The notes beneath the pieces were generated by a model, which was given only the letters and a program-made list of their open reading frames with translations, was not told where the DNA came from and ran no database searches. Below are positions 13,608 to 33,459 of a stretch of DNA of 64,000 nt, piece by piece. Source of the DNA: Whitmania pigra (Eukaryota > Annelida > Clitellata > Hirudinida > Haemopidae). Numbering within the stretch: position 1 is the stretch's first letter; every line of letters starts with the position of its first letter. The stretch is taken from positions 977,501-1,041,500 of the forward strand of contig JAJTWR010000299.1 in NCBI GenBank assembly GCA_021613335.1, given 5' to 3'. Position numbers and translations under genes: made by a program.

Positions 13608-15962
13608 TCAGTTAGCTTTCTGCCTCACTTCCTCCTCCAGTTGGCTCAGAATTTCTTGCTCGAGGGCAGCATCTGAAATCTCATCGCTGACCACTTCGTA
13701 TTCCTGAAGTTCGGCCTGCAACTCTTGCTCCCAGTCAGAGACCTCTGAATGAAAAGGCAATTAGAAATTAATCAACAACAGGCATTGACAGTATGTATCT
13801 AAACAGTGTAATTACGTGTTTATAGATAATGAGAATTGTCAAAAACCTGCTGCAATAGGTGAGTTGGTGGAAAGCTGTTGCATGGCTGAGGTCAGATCGG
13901 GATCCTGAACATTGGTTGGAATGAAAGCATCGCTGACAAATTCTGAATCCTCCACCTTTGTATGTTCCTTGTCATCACCAGCATCAAGATGGTGATCCTC
14001 ATGGAGAGCCTCATCTTTTGTAATAATTTAAGAAGCAATAATAAAGACTAAGTATTGTCTGTAACCATTCTTAACATTTAAGAACCATTGACCTTAATCA
14101 AGTCAAAAATACATGCATAGGGTCGCTGTGTCAATATTTTAAAAGTCACCTTTTATCGATACCTTGTCTTTAGGAAGATCTGTAGCAAAATGAATGAAAA
14201 CAAAAATAATGACAATTTAAATACAAAGAGGAATGCAAGGAAATAGAAAAGTGAAGAAATCCCATCTTAAAAAACACATTCTATCCACCTGTTGAACCTG
14301 TTATCCACATTTCCACCTTATCATTCATTTTATTACCCTGGTTTTTTCCTCGTTGATTACATCGCTTATTCATTATTCCGATTATTCCTCGTCTCTCAGT
14401 TGTCGCCATTAATTTTCACCTGTCGTTACCATTAGAAGTTTATATATATGCAAAGACCCTTTCAAACACCCCTTTAAATTTGTCAAATTGAAACAACCTA
14501 TCCCCTAGACGGGAATTAATTCCCTTGGGATAGTTTATTAATGAATTTGTGAATCTTTTTTTGGTGTGATTTTTTTGGCTATTTGAATATAGTTTTTTGA
14601 AAATAGATGAATTCAAACCTGAAGAAATGCAAACCTTGTTGATGTGTGAGTGAAGTAAGTTGAGTGGACTGCTTGATGAGCGAGACTCTGTAGAAGTAGT
14701 TTCTCCAAAAAATCTCTTCCTTGATTCTAAAAATGTCATTAAGTCTATTATTATTAATATTATACATATTAGAGATATTGACATGGGCACTGTATTCAAA
14801 CAAATTTTATTCTTGAAGGTTACTTGGGCAAAAGGATTAGTCTATTCTTATGGTAAACCTCATAAAAAAACATATTAACAAAGCTTTCAAAGGTAAAACA
14901 AACTTAAAACTTATGTAGAAAACAAGATGATTAATAAAAAAGACAAACTGCTTGGGAACGAGTTCAAATCTCAAAGCTTTCAGGCGTTCATCCTCCTCAA
15001 GCATGACCAGTGCGATTGGAAAACTGTTCTCAAAGTCAAAGTGGAATTGGATACCAGATGGGGGATTTCTCAAGACATTCCTCTTGTCCTGTGAATTTTA
15101 ATAATTGCATCTTTTTTTTTAAAAACACAGCAATTCATAAGTTTTATGAGGGAATACATATTTAAGTTTTATAAGGGAATAAATATAATTCTACTTTCCA
15201 TTTGAATTATTCAAGACCATAAGATAAATAAATACATTTAATTTGGAGTATTCCAAACATTTTCTGAAAATAAAGGGACCTTTGACAAATCCATTATTTG
15301 AGTTTTCATCAGTTCCTCTTCATTGTATCCAACCCATGGTGGCACTGCCGCATCAGCCATCTTCTTCTTCTCACGGCTCACATTCAAGAACTTTTCCTGC
15401 TCCTTTGTAAAGTCCCCGATGATGGTCTGTCAAAACCATTCTGAGTTAATCAATATATTAATAAAAATAATCAAAACAACGAAAATAGAAATTAAAACAC
15501 AAAAAATAAACTTACATTTTCTTCAATTGTTTCCTTCAGGTGTTTTGCTGTCTTTGCTACTTGAATGGTGTAGGTCTTTCCCAGATTAAAGATATATCCT
15601 AGGATAGAAATGTTTTTGATAAACCTTTCAACAATTAATTATTTTAAATTATTTCAACAATTACTGACGTTAAATCACAAACAAAAACAAAGATGCACTC
15701 AAGAAGTCCAGTGACAAACAATACCTCCTAGATCTTTAGCTGCATTCATTGCCAAATGTGAGACTTCCTTTAAATCTTTCTCCAATGACTGGTTTTGTTC
15801 GTTGTCATTTGTTTTGTTCTCGTTCTCACTGGTGGTTATGTTTTCTTGGTCATTCTTTTCATCATTTTGCCCTACTTCTTGCTCATTGTTCGACTCTTCA
15901 ACGGTTGCGTCCTTTCCTACGTTTGAGAACCAGTTTGCTACATTTCCAAACACATACGTCAT
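13608..15962 (-). CDS. SYAP1, BSD-domain synapse-associated protein 1
   Basis: Seven exons on the minus strand: 15962-15725, 15598-15516, 15426-15280, 15088-14949, 14726-14635, 14014-13847, 13744-13608, giving 334 residues (human about 352). SYAP1 (Drosophila Sap47 family) is a BSD-domain protein linked to AKT signalling and synapse function; it is cytoplasmic and Golgi-associated. The N-terminus is acidic, Glu/Asn/Gln-rich. Conserved blocks follow: [39 protein letters not shown] and the BSD core [15 protein letters not shown] (about residues 209-223), with its adjacent Phe-Trp. The tail [16 protein letters not shown] is the family's C-terminal acidic motif. It converges with SUDS3. A 17-bp open stretch at 14163-14179 with splice-like edges would break the frame and is left out. 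Confidence 0.93.
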
Positions 15963-16644
15963 GTTTACTGGTTTAAAAGAACAAGCTCTCTAAAGTTAAT
16001 ACCACTTGTTATTGTTGTCAAAAATATGTACGGTCAGGAATAGCTCAAAGATTATAGGTGTGGTTCACCTTGAATGAGTGAATAATATAATTATAAATTA
16101 TCAAATAAATTTCATTTGTAGTTTTTTTTAAATAATTAAAAATTGAAGTTACATTCGGCACTAAGCCAATAATTTTTAGCCAATAGTCGCATGAAAATAT
16201 TCCGACAAAGGTATCCCACTAAATCAATTTTTTGCCTGTTTATCTTTCAATGTTTGATCTAAATTTTTTTGCTTCGGTTTTTATCTTCAAATAACGACGG
16301 CAATCAGTTACAAGTCGTGACCAGTATAATCTCTACATCGCCATGTCATTCCAGTTGACAAACAGCCCCTTACTTTCCTATCTCCCGAACATACTAATCC
16401 ATTAGTTTCAAACACTTTCACACAAAGAAATAAATCTCACATAATGAGCGGGTAGAAGCAAAGAATCGAGAAGTTTCTCCATGCTAGGAAAATTTGTTCT
16501 AAACAATGCCATCGCTAAATGCTAATAAACATAGCCATCCAGGTCAAAAAAAGGTAGGTCAAAAATTGCTAAATTTGAAAAAATACTGTTCTTTATTTTA
16601 CAACAAGAGCTGGAGCGACAAGTTCATTGGCGAGAATGGTCTTT
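15963..16644. other. SYAP1 5' flank and PRMT1 3' flank
   Basis: No exon seen. Contains the SYAP1 promoter by position and the PRMT1 3' UTR. No clear TATA box was found. Confidence 0.5.
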
Positions 16645-18685
<2,041 letters not shown>

Positions 18686-20059
18686 TTTCTCAAAAGTGCC
18701 TTCTCAATGAACGAAAAAATAGACTCAGTCCAACAATAAACTGAAAATCGTGGTATCAGAAATGCGCCTCTTAGATTTCATATATTAATTTAACATGCTA
18801 CACAAAATCAAAAGTTTTAATTTTGAAATATTATTTCTATTTTTATGTAAATAATTTTAAATATTTGTAATTAAAAACTATATTGTTAAAATGATATCGC
18901 AGTGGAAATTACATAAAAATAAATAAATAAAATAAACAAAATGTTGCAAGTAATGTAGCTATTAAATAAAATAAATGCAATCTGCTAGCTTTTTCATACA
19001 TAATCCATCATAAATGTAAAACTAGATTCGCAAATTATTTAAACACTTCTTAATTATACATTAAGTAATGTTATGCCGCTATTATGTAGATAATCTAATT
19101 TAGGGGCAGTCAAATACATTTTACAAAGGGCCAAATTTTGTGTGTGCCTGGTGACCGACTTTTTGAAAACAACGCTCGTTATATGCTTGGTGAAAAATGG
19201 ACTTGGATGGTCCAGACGAATTTAAGTATTACTAGTGCTATTAATGTTTAAGAGTTATTTTAGGTGGCTATGAATTTCGGAGATGGCACAGTAATGGTCC
19301 GAACTGACATTTATTTTTCGATTGCTTCATCCAAATTTGTTTTCTCAAAATTTATAGTTAATTCATTAAAATACATAGACCATTTTACAAAATTTGAGAT
19401 GTTTTATCCACTTTCTAGAATGTGTTCGCTTAAACATTTCACGGCAGACAAAACTTTTTCACCTGGAAAGGAATTCTTAGCGGCCAGCTTCAGACTTTGA
19501 GTCAAAGTTCAGAATTTGAACCTCCCGCGAAACCCTGTGGAGATTGTCTGATGGCAAAATATACTTTAATAGCGACCAGTGTGCTAGTGTTCCACAACTG
19601 AATCAGATCTAGAATGAATTAAGGAGTCTGAAACTTGCTGAGGGTCGTCGAGGGGGAAGGCCTTGATCCACCTACACTAGCTTCTCTATGTATCGCATCG
19701 CATTTACAGCGAAATGTGATACGGTGGACCTCGATCAGAAGTAGAATTGTAGCTCTTTTAGTTGTGCATCATAATTTTTGATATGTACGAGCAACAAGTT
19801 TTTCTTTTTTTCATTGCTTTATTTTCAATAAAAAGCAGATTAAACATTTACCAGAGATTACGCACTGAGAAAATTATGAATTTCGAAAAATCAAACTGCA
19901 GATTGCAACAAAAACTAAAGAAAATGACGTAAAAGCTGCAAATCAATGTTGCGAATCATGATCAATACAAAAAGAACCTCTAATTACCCATTATTTTTGC
20001 CTCATTAAATTGCCTATTTTAAAAAATTTTGCAGCGTCGCTTTACAGGAGGGACTAAAA
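18686..20059. other. Intergenic, no gene seen
   Basis: PRMT1 5' flank followed by AT-rich sequence. An open stretch at 19264-19500 has no recognisable content and no splice context. No repeat recognised. Confidence 0.5.
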
Positions 20060-22092
20060 TTAGTTAAAAGAGAAGTAAAATGGATCTCTCTTGACTTTGC
20101 AAAGGACTTCTCTTGCTCTCCTCCTTGTCTCCGAAATGGTTGGTGTGAAAGAACTCTGCAAATTAAGTTATGTGTCATTATTTTTTATTTTTATATTTTG
20201 TTTTAACGTTAATTTGTTCTTCAAAAACATTTTGCACGATACCACCCAAACTATACGCTAAATACACCCGTACAATATAAATAAAATCATTATCAAGTAC
20301 TTACGGGAACATGGTAAGTGTACGTAGCTCTGTAGGACCTGGTGTTTTGTGCTGGTGAATAAGGCTTTATAATTGTAACATGCTCTGAGACTTGTTCGTC
20401 TTTATTCTCTTTCTCTTCTGCTTGAACTTCTACTTTACTTCTTCTCTCAATGAATGGCAGCCTATTCATAAGATGGTACATTTAAGACGATTTAATCAAA
20501 TATATTCAATTCAAAATTTAATCTCTGTGCTGTCTAATTTTAAAATTCACTATCCGATACACTTTGTTTTAATGTACAATTTTGTTAACGCGTTAAATTA
20601 AATTACCTTTCAACGAGTTCTCCGTATTTGTTTTGGATTTCAAATGCAACTTCTGGTTCGGGTCCCAAGCTGACAGGCAAGTAACGATCCAGCAAGATTC
20701 TGTGTCTACCAAGAATATTCTTGGCTTCCAAAGTTCTGTGTCTGAGGTCATCGAATAGTTCGCTGCGATCTGGGAACGCTTCTCTCTCGATTTTAGTCTA
20801 AAATTATGATATATCCGATTTTTTGGAACTGAATTTGTTGAAACAATTCTTATAACATTTTTTTTACAAAGAGCAATAACGAACCTCGATAACTGCAGAT
20901 TTGATAGTTTTAGGTTTCTCTAGCTCAACGACCTCTACTGAGCTCTTTGGGCCATTTTCAGTGGTTGACTTGTTCACCACGGATATTCTACGCACAGGTG
21001 CTGGGGGAAGGGAAGCTAATGAACCACGGTGAGAAGCGGAGGAGGAAGACCTATAGCAGTAGGAAGCAACCTCTCTGCGATTGGGGGCGACCCATCTATC
21101 GACATCAGAACGCTTGAACATGTTCATATTGCGATCTGACATGGCTGGAGTTTCAAAGCGGAAAAATGAAGCTCTTTCTTCATCTTCTCCTGCTTCTTCG
21201 AGAGTTTTCTGAGTTCCATGTGGAGTTTCCAAGCGATAAATCGAAGTCTTTTCTTCTACTTCTCCCTTTTTGTCAACAGCGTCTTTACGGGCAGATGTCT
21301 TCGTGACGACGTTGCTCTCAGCAACGACTTTTTCTTCAGCAGATGCAGACTTTGTCAGGGACGAACTTCTAAGTGGAGTCTTTACTGGTGATTGGTGGAA
21401 AGAAGTTCTTTTCATGACGAGCTCGCCACCATCGGAGCTATTGCCGCCAACGGTGTAGTATGGCCTACTGAATGAATCCCATCTTGACAAACGAGGGAAA
21501 GAAGGTACTCGGGAGAACGAGGTTCTCGTGCGAATCGGCGAGAAGGAGCTATCCCAAGAGTCGAATGTTGACATTGGCCACCACTGAAATGAATAAACGT
21601 TGTTATAAAGCCAACTGAACATCGATTCTGAACCGAATCGTTAGATAAAGCGTCTAAATTTTAGTATTCATTTTAAGTTGTGATCTAACAATGTGATAAT
21701 AAATACGAAAATCACTTACAGTAGGCTCGAGGGAGAAGGATCTTCCTCTTCTGAAGAAAGAACTTCTCACTGGTGAAGTTGAATAGGTGGAGAATCCGAA
21801 ATTTGGTGAATACAGAGGGCTGGTATCAATGTGTCTAGTCACCACGCATCCATCTCTTCCAACGTCAGAAAGTCTGCATCCAAAACTGGATCGAGATCTT
21901 GGGAAACTTGATACAAAAGATCGCCTGCTGCCTATGAATGGAGCGATGCTGCTCGAGCGACGAACCTAAAAAACAGTGTTCGATGCTAAAAAATTGTCCA
22001 ACGTCCACGCTAGGTTTAACATCAAAGCTCCTTACAAAGCTATCTCTTCTAACGACTCTGGGAGTTCTAATGATAGGTCCGAAGAATTCCAT
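20060..22092 (-). CDS. Unrecognised Ser/Arg-rich protein
   Basis: Six exons on the minus strand: 22092-22036, 21965-21720, 21583-20885, 20797-20607, 20461-20305, 20155-20060, with consistent phases and clean GT-AG sites, giving 481 residues. The first 240 residues are basic and Ser-rich, with repeated short motifs of the type RRSSF, SPVRSSFFRRGRSFS and SFSRVPSFPR, many fitting basophilic kinase sites (RRxS). A mid part is Lys/Glu/Ser/Thr-rich. The third part, from about residue 335, looks folded and helical: FPDRSELFDDLRHRTLEAK followed by a LGRHRILLDRYLP block. The C-terminus is SETRRRAREVLCKVKRDP and a short aromatic tail. No signal peptide or membrane segment. I do not know the family; a cytoskeletal or muscle-associated phosphoprotein is a guess from composition. 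Exon structure is well supported, the function is not. Confidence 0.75.
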
Positions 22093-23450
22093 GTTTTTGG
22101 CAATCTAACAATCAACAGACAAAAACAAAATTGGTCAAATTTATAAACAGATCACTGATAAAATAAATTTTTATTATAAGTCAATATTAAACCTACTACA
22201 CTGTTTTCCTAATCGCTTGAAACTCAGGCGCTCAAACCTCAATGTCTGTTAGAATTGCAAGGAGAGCGACTTGATATACCCAGATAGGAGCTCTATGTAG
22301 GCTGCTGTGCTGGATTCAACAATCCTGCTGTGAATATTTTCAGACCAAAATCTCAACTGATGAGCGTGCGTGAGTGGCTAGTGTTGTTATCAATGAAATG
22401 CTATCAATGCTGTAATTACGACATCTTCCTGACATCACAACAAGGTGATCTTCCTCATCATCCAGGTGGTTTCTTGATTAACTAAATAATTTATTGAACT
22501 AAAACGGTGGCTCAATATCTATCTAGTCATAAAAAAATATTTTAATTTTATAGCTTAATTGGATTTATTAACAACTATTTATTTTAGTAAATCTAGCCAT
22601 TAAACCATATTAGGCAGAATTCTCGGATGATTGAGAATGACCACAGACCAAGAATGTTTGAGAGACGTCATAACTACTTAATCGATTGCACCGAACATAA
22701 CCAGCTAACTATTAATCTCCAAACCTGGCTCGCTTTCAGTGTTACATTCTTCTCGCAGACCGATCTTCAGGTCCAGTATGTTTTTTTTTGTGCGCGGAAT
22801 TCTGCATGTTTACCCTTGGCGAACTAATTTGCCTATTTTTAGAACATTTCTAACGTTTAGGAACAGATCGAAGTTCAGTATGCTTGTGTTGAGAATAAAT
22901 GCCAACAATTCGGGTCTCATCATCACCTTACGTGGCATCTGTGAATTCTTCCTAAATTCTGGAATGAGGCATTTCTATGTTGAGTCATGAAATTTGATTC
23001 CATTCCGCATATTATTTCCAACAACTCATATTCTCAAAGCGTGCAGCGCAATTTTCCGCTGAGATGTTTATCGATGTTGGCGACAAGATATTTATCTTTT
23101 TATCCTTATCTGTTATTTCTTTGTTTTAAAGTGACACACGCCATTTTAATACATGAGAGTTATTGAATTGCGAGTCAAAGATGTTGCTATTAATTAATTA
23201 ATTAACAAACATTTATCAGTGTCATTAGTTTCTAATTCGGTGACAAAAATAAATCGCGATCGACGACATTAAGTGAACCGGTCCAGAAATGACTGCTCAA
23301 TTGATGCCTACTGGTCATTAAGCCTAGTGAACAATTAGAGGAGTTTTAATGCCGATAAGAATTTCACATGATGACGACGACGGTGCGGAAATATCGAAGC
23401 TCTTAAGTAAACTATCACAGCCCTCTTGTTACGGTCCGCTGAACCACTAA
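22093..23450. other. Intergenic, no gene seen
   Basis: Upstream of the Ser/Arg-rich gene and downstream of KIF17. Open stretches at 22627-22990 (+) have no recognisable sequence or splice context. Confidence 0.5.
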
Positions 23451-28869
<5,419 letters not shown>

Positions 28870-29411
28870 CTCTAATCTTTAAGGGTCGATTCGGGTATAC
28901 AAGGACCAGTTAAATATTTCTTATCAAGCTCAGTCCTTTATCTTGTTTACAATATGTTTTCGTTGTCGTTTGGCGAATTACACACTCCGCTTTAACGTCA
29001 CGAACAGCTGAATGTTTCTCTACAAATACCAATTTAAATAAATCTCTTAAACACTCCCGAACGATTCGCTATAGCCAAGTTTCACTGCAAAATGTCTGAG
29101 GCATGGTTCTGTAACGCAGCACATATGTTTATCAGCTACGGTTTCTATGGTATCAGCTAAACAATGTCAACGATATATCACATAACTTAGTGGCTTATAT
29201 ACAATAACAAAAATCAGGAAATGTAACATTATCATCTTTTCCGATACAAAATATTTTACACCCGATTCTCCGGCTACTCCTATGAAACGTGTGCCTATGA
29301 AACGATAAAACGCCAGGTGATGTGTACAAGATTTATTTTCATGACATTACTTATTCTGACAATAAAAGTGATTCAAAATACAAATATAAAGTTAAATGCT
29401 TGACCTAACAA
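28870..29411. other. Intergenic between KIF17 and the cysteine proteinase
   Basis: KIF17 5' flank and the proteinase 3' flank; no exon seen and no clear TATA box. Confidence 0.6.
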
Positions 29412-32163
29412 TCACATAATTACATATGTTGCAGCAGTAGCAACTCCACAGTTGTTGTCCTTCTGAGACATGAGTATATACCCATCATTTCCCCAATAAG
29501 TGCTCCACGAGTTCTTGACCAGCCAATAATCCTCTCCGTTCAGTGTCCCATAACCAACAGCCAGAACGGCATGATCAAGGTCCTCCATTTTACTCCCTAC
29601 AATTGAAGTTAACACTAATTTTTAGAGAACAGAAACAGTTCAATTCATATTACATTGAAATAAATTAATTCTATTGCACCTAGCTAAAGCGACCAACAGT
29701 CCAAGTCTGATATGTTCAGTCATAAATTGAGACACTTTATATAGGATGCAGTTTATATTGTAGATTTAGAAAAACTCATTCATTTAAAAATTGAAAAGCA
29801 TGCCTAGGACTCACAAATAATTAATATTATTACCGCAGTTAGGCTCGTAATATACTCCATTGCTGTAAAATGAGAGGCTCTTGTGTGAGGCATCAATGGC
29901 AACAGAAATAGGGCCATATTTGAACAGCGACAACTTAACTGCTTCCGAATCACCCGAGGTGATGTTGACATAACCCTTCAGGAAAGCAGTAGGTTTGACT
30001 GTCTTCATCTTGCAATATCCATCCTAATAACATCATCAAATGATCAAATTTTTAAAAATTATTATTAAGCTTATTAAACACATTTTAGATAAATCACAAT
30101 TGCTAAAAATACTGAAATGACAAACTTGTCCCAAATAGGCCCCATAATCCTCCTCGCTGGCAAGGCCATGTTTCATGATCCACTGGTAAGCCCTGAAATC
30201 CTCTCCACCATCGCAACCATTGTTTCCTTCACCCCAGCTGCAGTCAACCAACTCTTGTGACGAGAGTCTTACCAATTCTCCTGTCTGGAGTTTCATCGAT
30301 GGATTTATGAGGGTTAGTGACATTTATAATTTGATTTTAAACGAGATTTTAAATTAAATATCGAGTTTCTTAAATAATGCACACCTTCAAAAAATGTGCT
30401 CCTTCCACACAACCAGTTGTTCCAAAGCTCCAGCATGATCCACAGGTAGCCTGATCTTTGACTGGAGTCACAGCACCTGAAAGCAAATATAACATTAGCA
30501 GAATAAAAGATAACAGTTGTGGTGCAAAAAAAAGATGATAAGGTTTGCAATGAAAGTAATACCAAAAGCAACTAATGAGTCTAGCTTATTATCAGATATT
30601 TTAAAACACTTCAAACATGACAGTTAAACTTTCATCATATTTGAAATGTTGAATTAAATTATAATTAATATTTAAACAAACCAAATAGTCTCCAGTCAAA
30701 GTAAGGGGGAGCTGTGAAATCAAATTCAGTTCGATTGAACGGGAGACCTCCATTGTACTTCACTGATGACTTCCTGCTGCCTCTCATCAATCTCAGTTCT
30801 TCATTACTTTTGTCAGCAAGGTGGTTTACTGCCAATGTAAAGCTGAGGCCCTGCCTGTTCTTTGAGTGGATGTACCTGAAACAATAAAAATTACAAAATG
30901 TTAATATTTTAATGCAAAATGTCATAGGTTCCTTTAGTACATTGAAAGCAAATAATCAATCGACATTAAATTACAATTACAGATTTAAATTAAAATTAAA
31001 TAGCAACCACATACCTCAGATTCTGGTGGAAAAAGGCTTTCCTCATGGCATGCTCAGAGTGATCATCATATTGCTTCCCATGGTTCTTTTTGAAATCATG
31101 AAATGCCTCATCAACATGTGAATCATCATGATGCAAATATTCATTCATGGGGTTCGTAGTTGCCCTGTGGACACCAGGTCCAGGAAAACTCCGACATGTT
31201 AGACCTTTAAAAACGTGTAAATGCACCTTAAATCAGCAATTGGTTTAAATTTGAGTTACAAAGCTTACAACCCAGCTAATCAATCACAAAAACCTTAACA
31301 TGTCAGCCAAGTACTACAATGTAACAAAACATGACAACTTATTTACCATTAGGAGGAGTGAATATTTTTCCAGAAAATGATTTCACAGGTATGTACTTGG
31401 TGTAGTCAAAGTAATATCTGTCATAATGAGATCCCAGGAGAGTATCATAACCCACAATCTCATATCTTATGGGAGCTCCTGTCTTGGTATTCTGATAAAA
31501 TTTGTATGAATTCTTTCTACCTTCTACCTTCACTACTTTATAGAATACTGTGCAATTTTCACCATGCATGACTTCTGACTCAACAATCTAAATAAAACAT
31601 GCAAAACATTTTTAATTAGGCATAATAATTAAGCTATCTTCTAATCTTACCTGAAAATCTGATAAATCTGGAAGTAGAATTTGAGATGTTACAGGATAAG
31701 AATCTGTTCCATTAAGTCTGAAACATGTCTTAACATTAAGAAGTTCCTCTGTGGTCATGGGAGCAACCTTCAAGTCATAGCCATAGTCACCATCCCCTTT
31801 TCCCCCAATTTGGTAAGTAGAGACAGTGTCTTAAATAAAGATATTAGATTGAGATTACTATTATAGGTAGTCATTACTGCTTAATCCAACCATAATAATC
31901 AATTCTGCTCCTGTTCTTTTCTCCTTCGTACCATCCAATAAATGGCTCGTTAATCTCTGCATAGGGCAATCGGAGAAATCCCTCAACGTAGTACCTTGTG
32001 GGCCACTGGTAGGTATGCCCTGTAGCAACTACGCTCAAGCATACTGTAGAAATACAAACAATATATAATATTAAACAAGTGCAATTAAGCAACTCGTAAT
32101 TCTACAAATAATAAATCTAAAAATTTTACACTCACCAAAAACTAGCACGTTCCAACAACCCAT
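29412..32163 (-). CDS. 26-29 kDa-type cathepsin-like cysteine proteinase
   Basis: Ten exons on the minus strand: 32163-32136, 32043-31891, 31829-31651, 31587-31347, 31204-31015, 30875-30682, 30476-30385, 30284-30126, 30023-29834, 29596-29412, giving 536 residues. It belongs to the papain (C1A) group with a long N-terminal extension, as in Drosophila 26-29-p and Sarcophaga haemocyte proteinase, also annotated as counting factor-associated protein D. Signal peptide at 1-18. Residues about 19-200 are the large pro-region subunit, 200-320 the inhibitor-like propeptide, and from about 321 the peptidase. Catalytic residues are present: Cys343 in CGSCWSF, His484 in [12 protein letters not shown], Asn504 in KNSWSTYWG, and the oxyanion Gln337. 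Likely secreted or lysosomal. No breaks. Confidence 0.93.
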
Positions 32164-33459
32164 TATACAGTAACGTAATAAAAGTTTCCAAACCAAAATC
32201 GACGACGGGCAGTTTATTTCAAATAAAGGTATCATGTGATACCTTGTCTGCGAAAGAATTTCATGCCCTCTATGATCCAAAAAATATACTACCTATTTAA
32301 AAATTTAAAAATAATTACAGCATTTAAGAAAATGAATAAAGTTTTGACTTATTCTGAAGTTGCGTTTAGTTTCTACTTAAATAAACTGTTCCGTACTATT
32401 TAAATAATATTTAAAGTATTCATATTAATTTATTTATTAGAAGAAACAAATAAAAATTAAGTTTTATTCAAATATCTAAGAACTGTTCGATATTTTGAAT
32501 AATGACATCTAACACATACTTGAAATTGAGCTAAGTCTTCATAAAGATTTTATTCAATAATGTCACTCGCTTTCCCAGAGACAAAGCAGGGACGTATTTT
32601 TTTGGGGGGAGACCCCTTTGCCTTTAGACTTAACGCAAAAAAGGTCCTTTCCTCATGTTTTACGAAGATTTGCCCTCCTGAATTTTGACTAGAAGCCAAA
32701 AAGGTCGTCCCCTCGAGTTATCCGAGGGTTTGCCCCCCCCCTTTGACAAAGCTGAATTGACGCCCCTGAAGCCACGGGCGAGTAGGATTTATTTAATAAT
32801 TATTTTATGGAATAGATTGTGCTGGGACACCACTGAAACCACACTAAAAATTGATTGATTCATTGTTTTAGCCCCAACCATTGTTATATTTTATTATCTA
32901 AATCCATTTGGATATATAAAAGGTCATAAGTATCATCTCCATAAATGTCAGGTTTCCAAGGCTTAAAAATGACGTACACATAATGCGCACAAGAATACGT
33001 GATGAAATTTATTCTTTATGGTGCCAAATAACGAAAAAATTAATATGCCAAGTATGAGGCTCACAAAGACTAAAGTTAACATTGGGACATACTGAAGGCT
33101 CAAAAACAAATGAATGGAGCAATAATAACATTAATTTCTCCTTCTCTGAAGACATGCTGGTTTATCACACAGGCATCAATTTCAATAAGCCACAAAATAA
33201 TGTTTTGTTACGTACAAGTATAAACAGAAGCAGACATAAAATACCTACGCATCAATACAATCAAACTTCATTAACTGTATAAAAAGCATCTGAAATACTA
33301 TGGAAAAATCAAAAATCCTCAATTAAATTTAAATTGTTTTTTTTTCAATCTAATGTACATTGCAAAGTAATTACTACATGTTCTTCAGAATCAATTAAAT
33401 GATAATTTATTATGATGTAGCATCCTAAGGGAAGTGAAGTTTGACAGAATGTTTATTGT
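32164..33459. other. Intergenic with one MITE
   Basis: Proteinase upstream flank, then the 182-bp inverted-repeat element at 32587-32768, then AT-rich sequence downstream of LRRC27. The open stretch at 33082-33282 is unsupported. Confidence 0.6.
32587..32768. mobile_element. MITE-like inverted-repeat element, copy 1
   Basis: 182 bp with ends CAGGGACG and CGCCCCTG (near-inverted) and G-runs and C-runs just inside. The middle (CTTTAGACTTA ... CAAAAAAGGTCC ... TGACTAGAAGCCAAAAAGGTC) is clearly related to the segment at 60160-60348. No coding content. Target duplication not clear. Confidence 0.6.

Noticed and set aside
14163..14179. 17-bp micro-exon in SYAP1
   Set aside because: Including it breaks the frame of the next exon, while exon 5 joins exon 6 directly in phase.
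22627..22990. Open frames of 66 and 83 codons
   Set aside because: Overlapping frames with no domain, no splice context and AT-rich simple composition.
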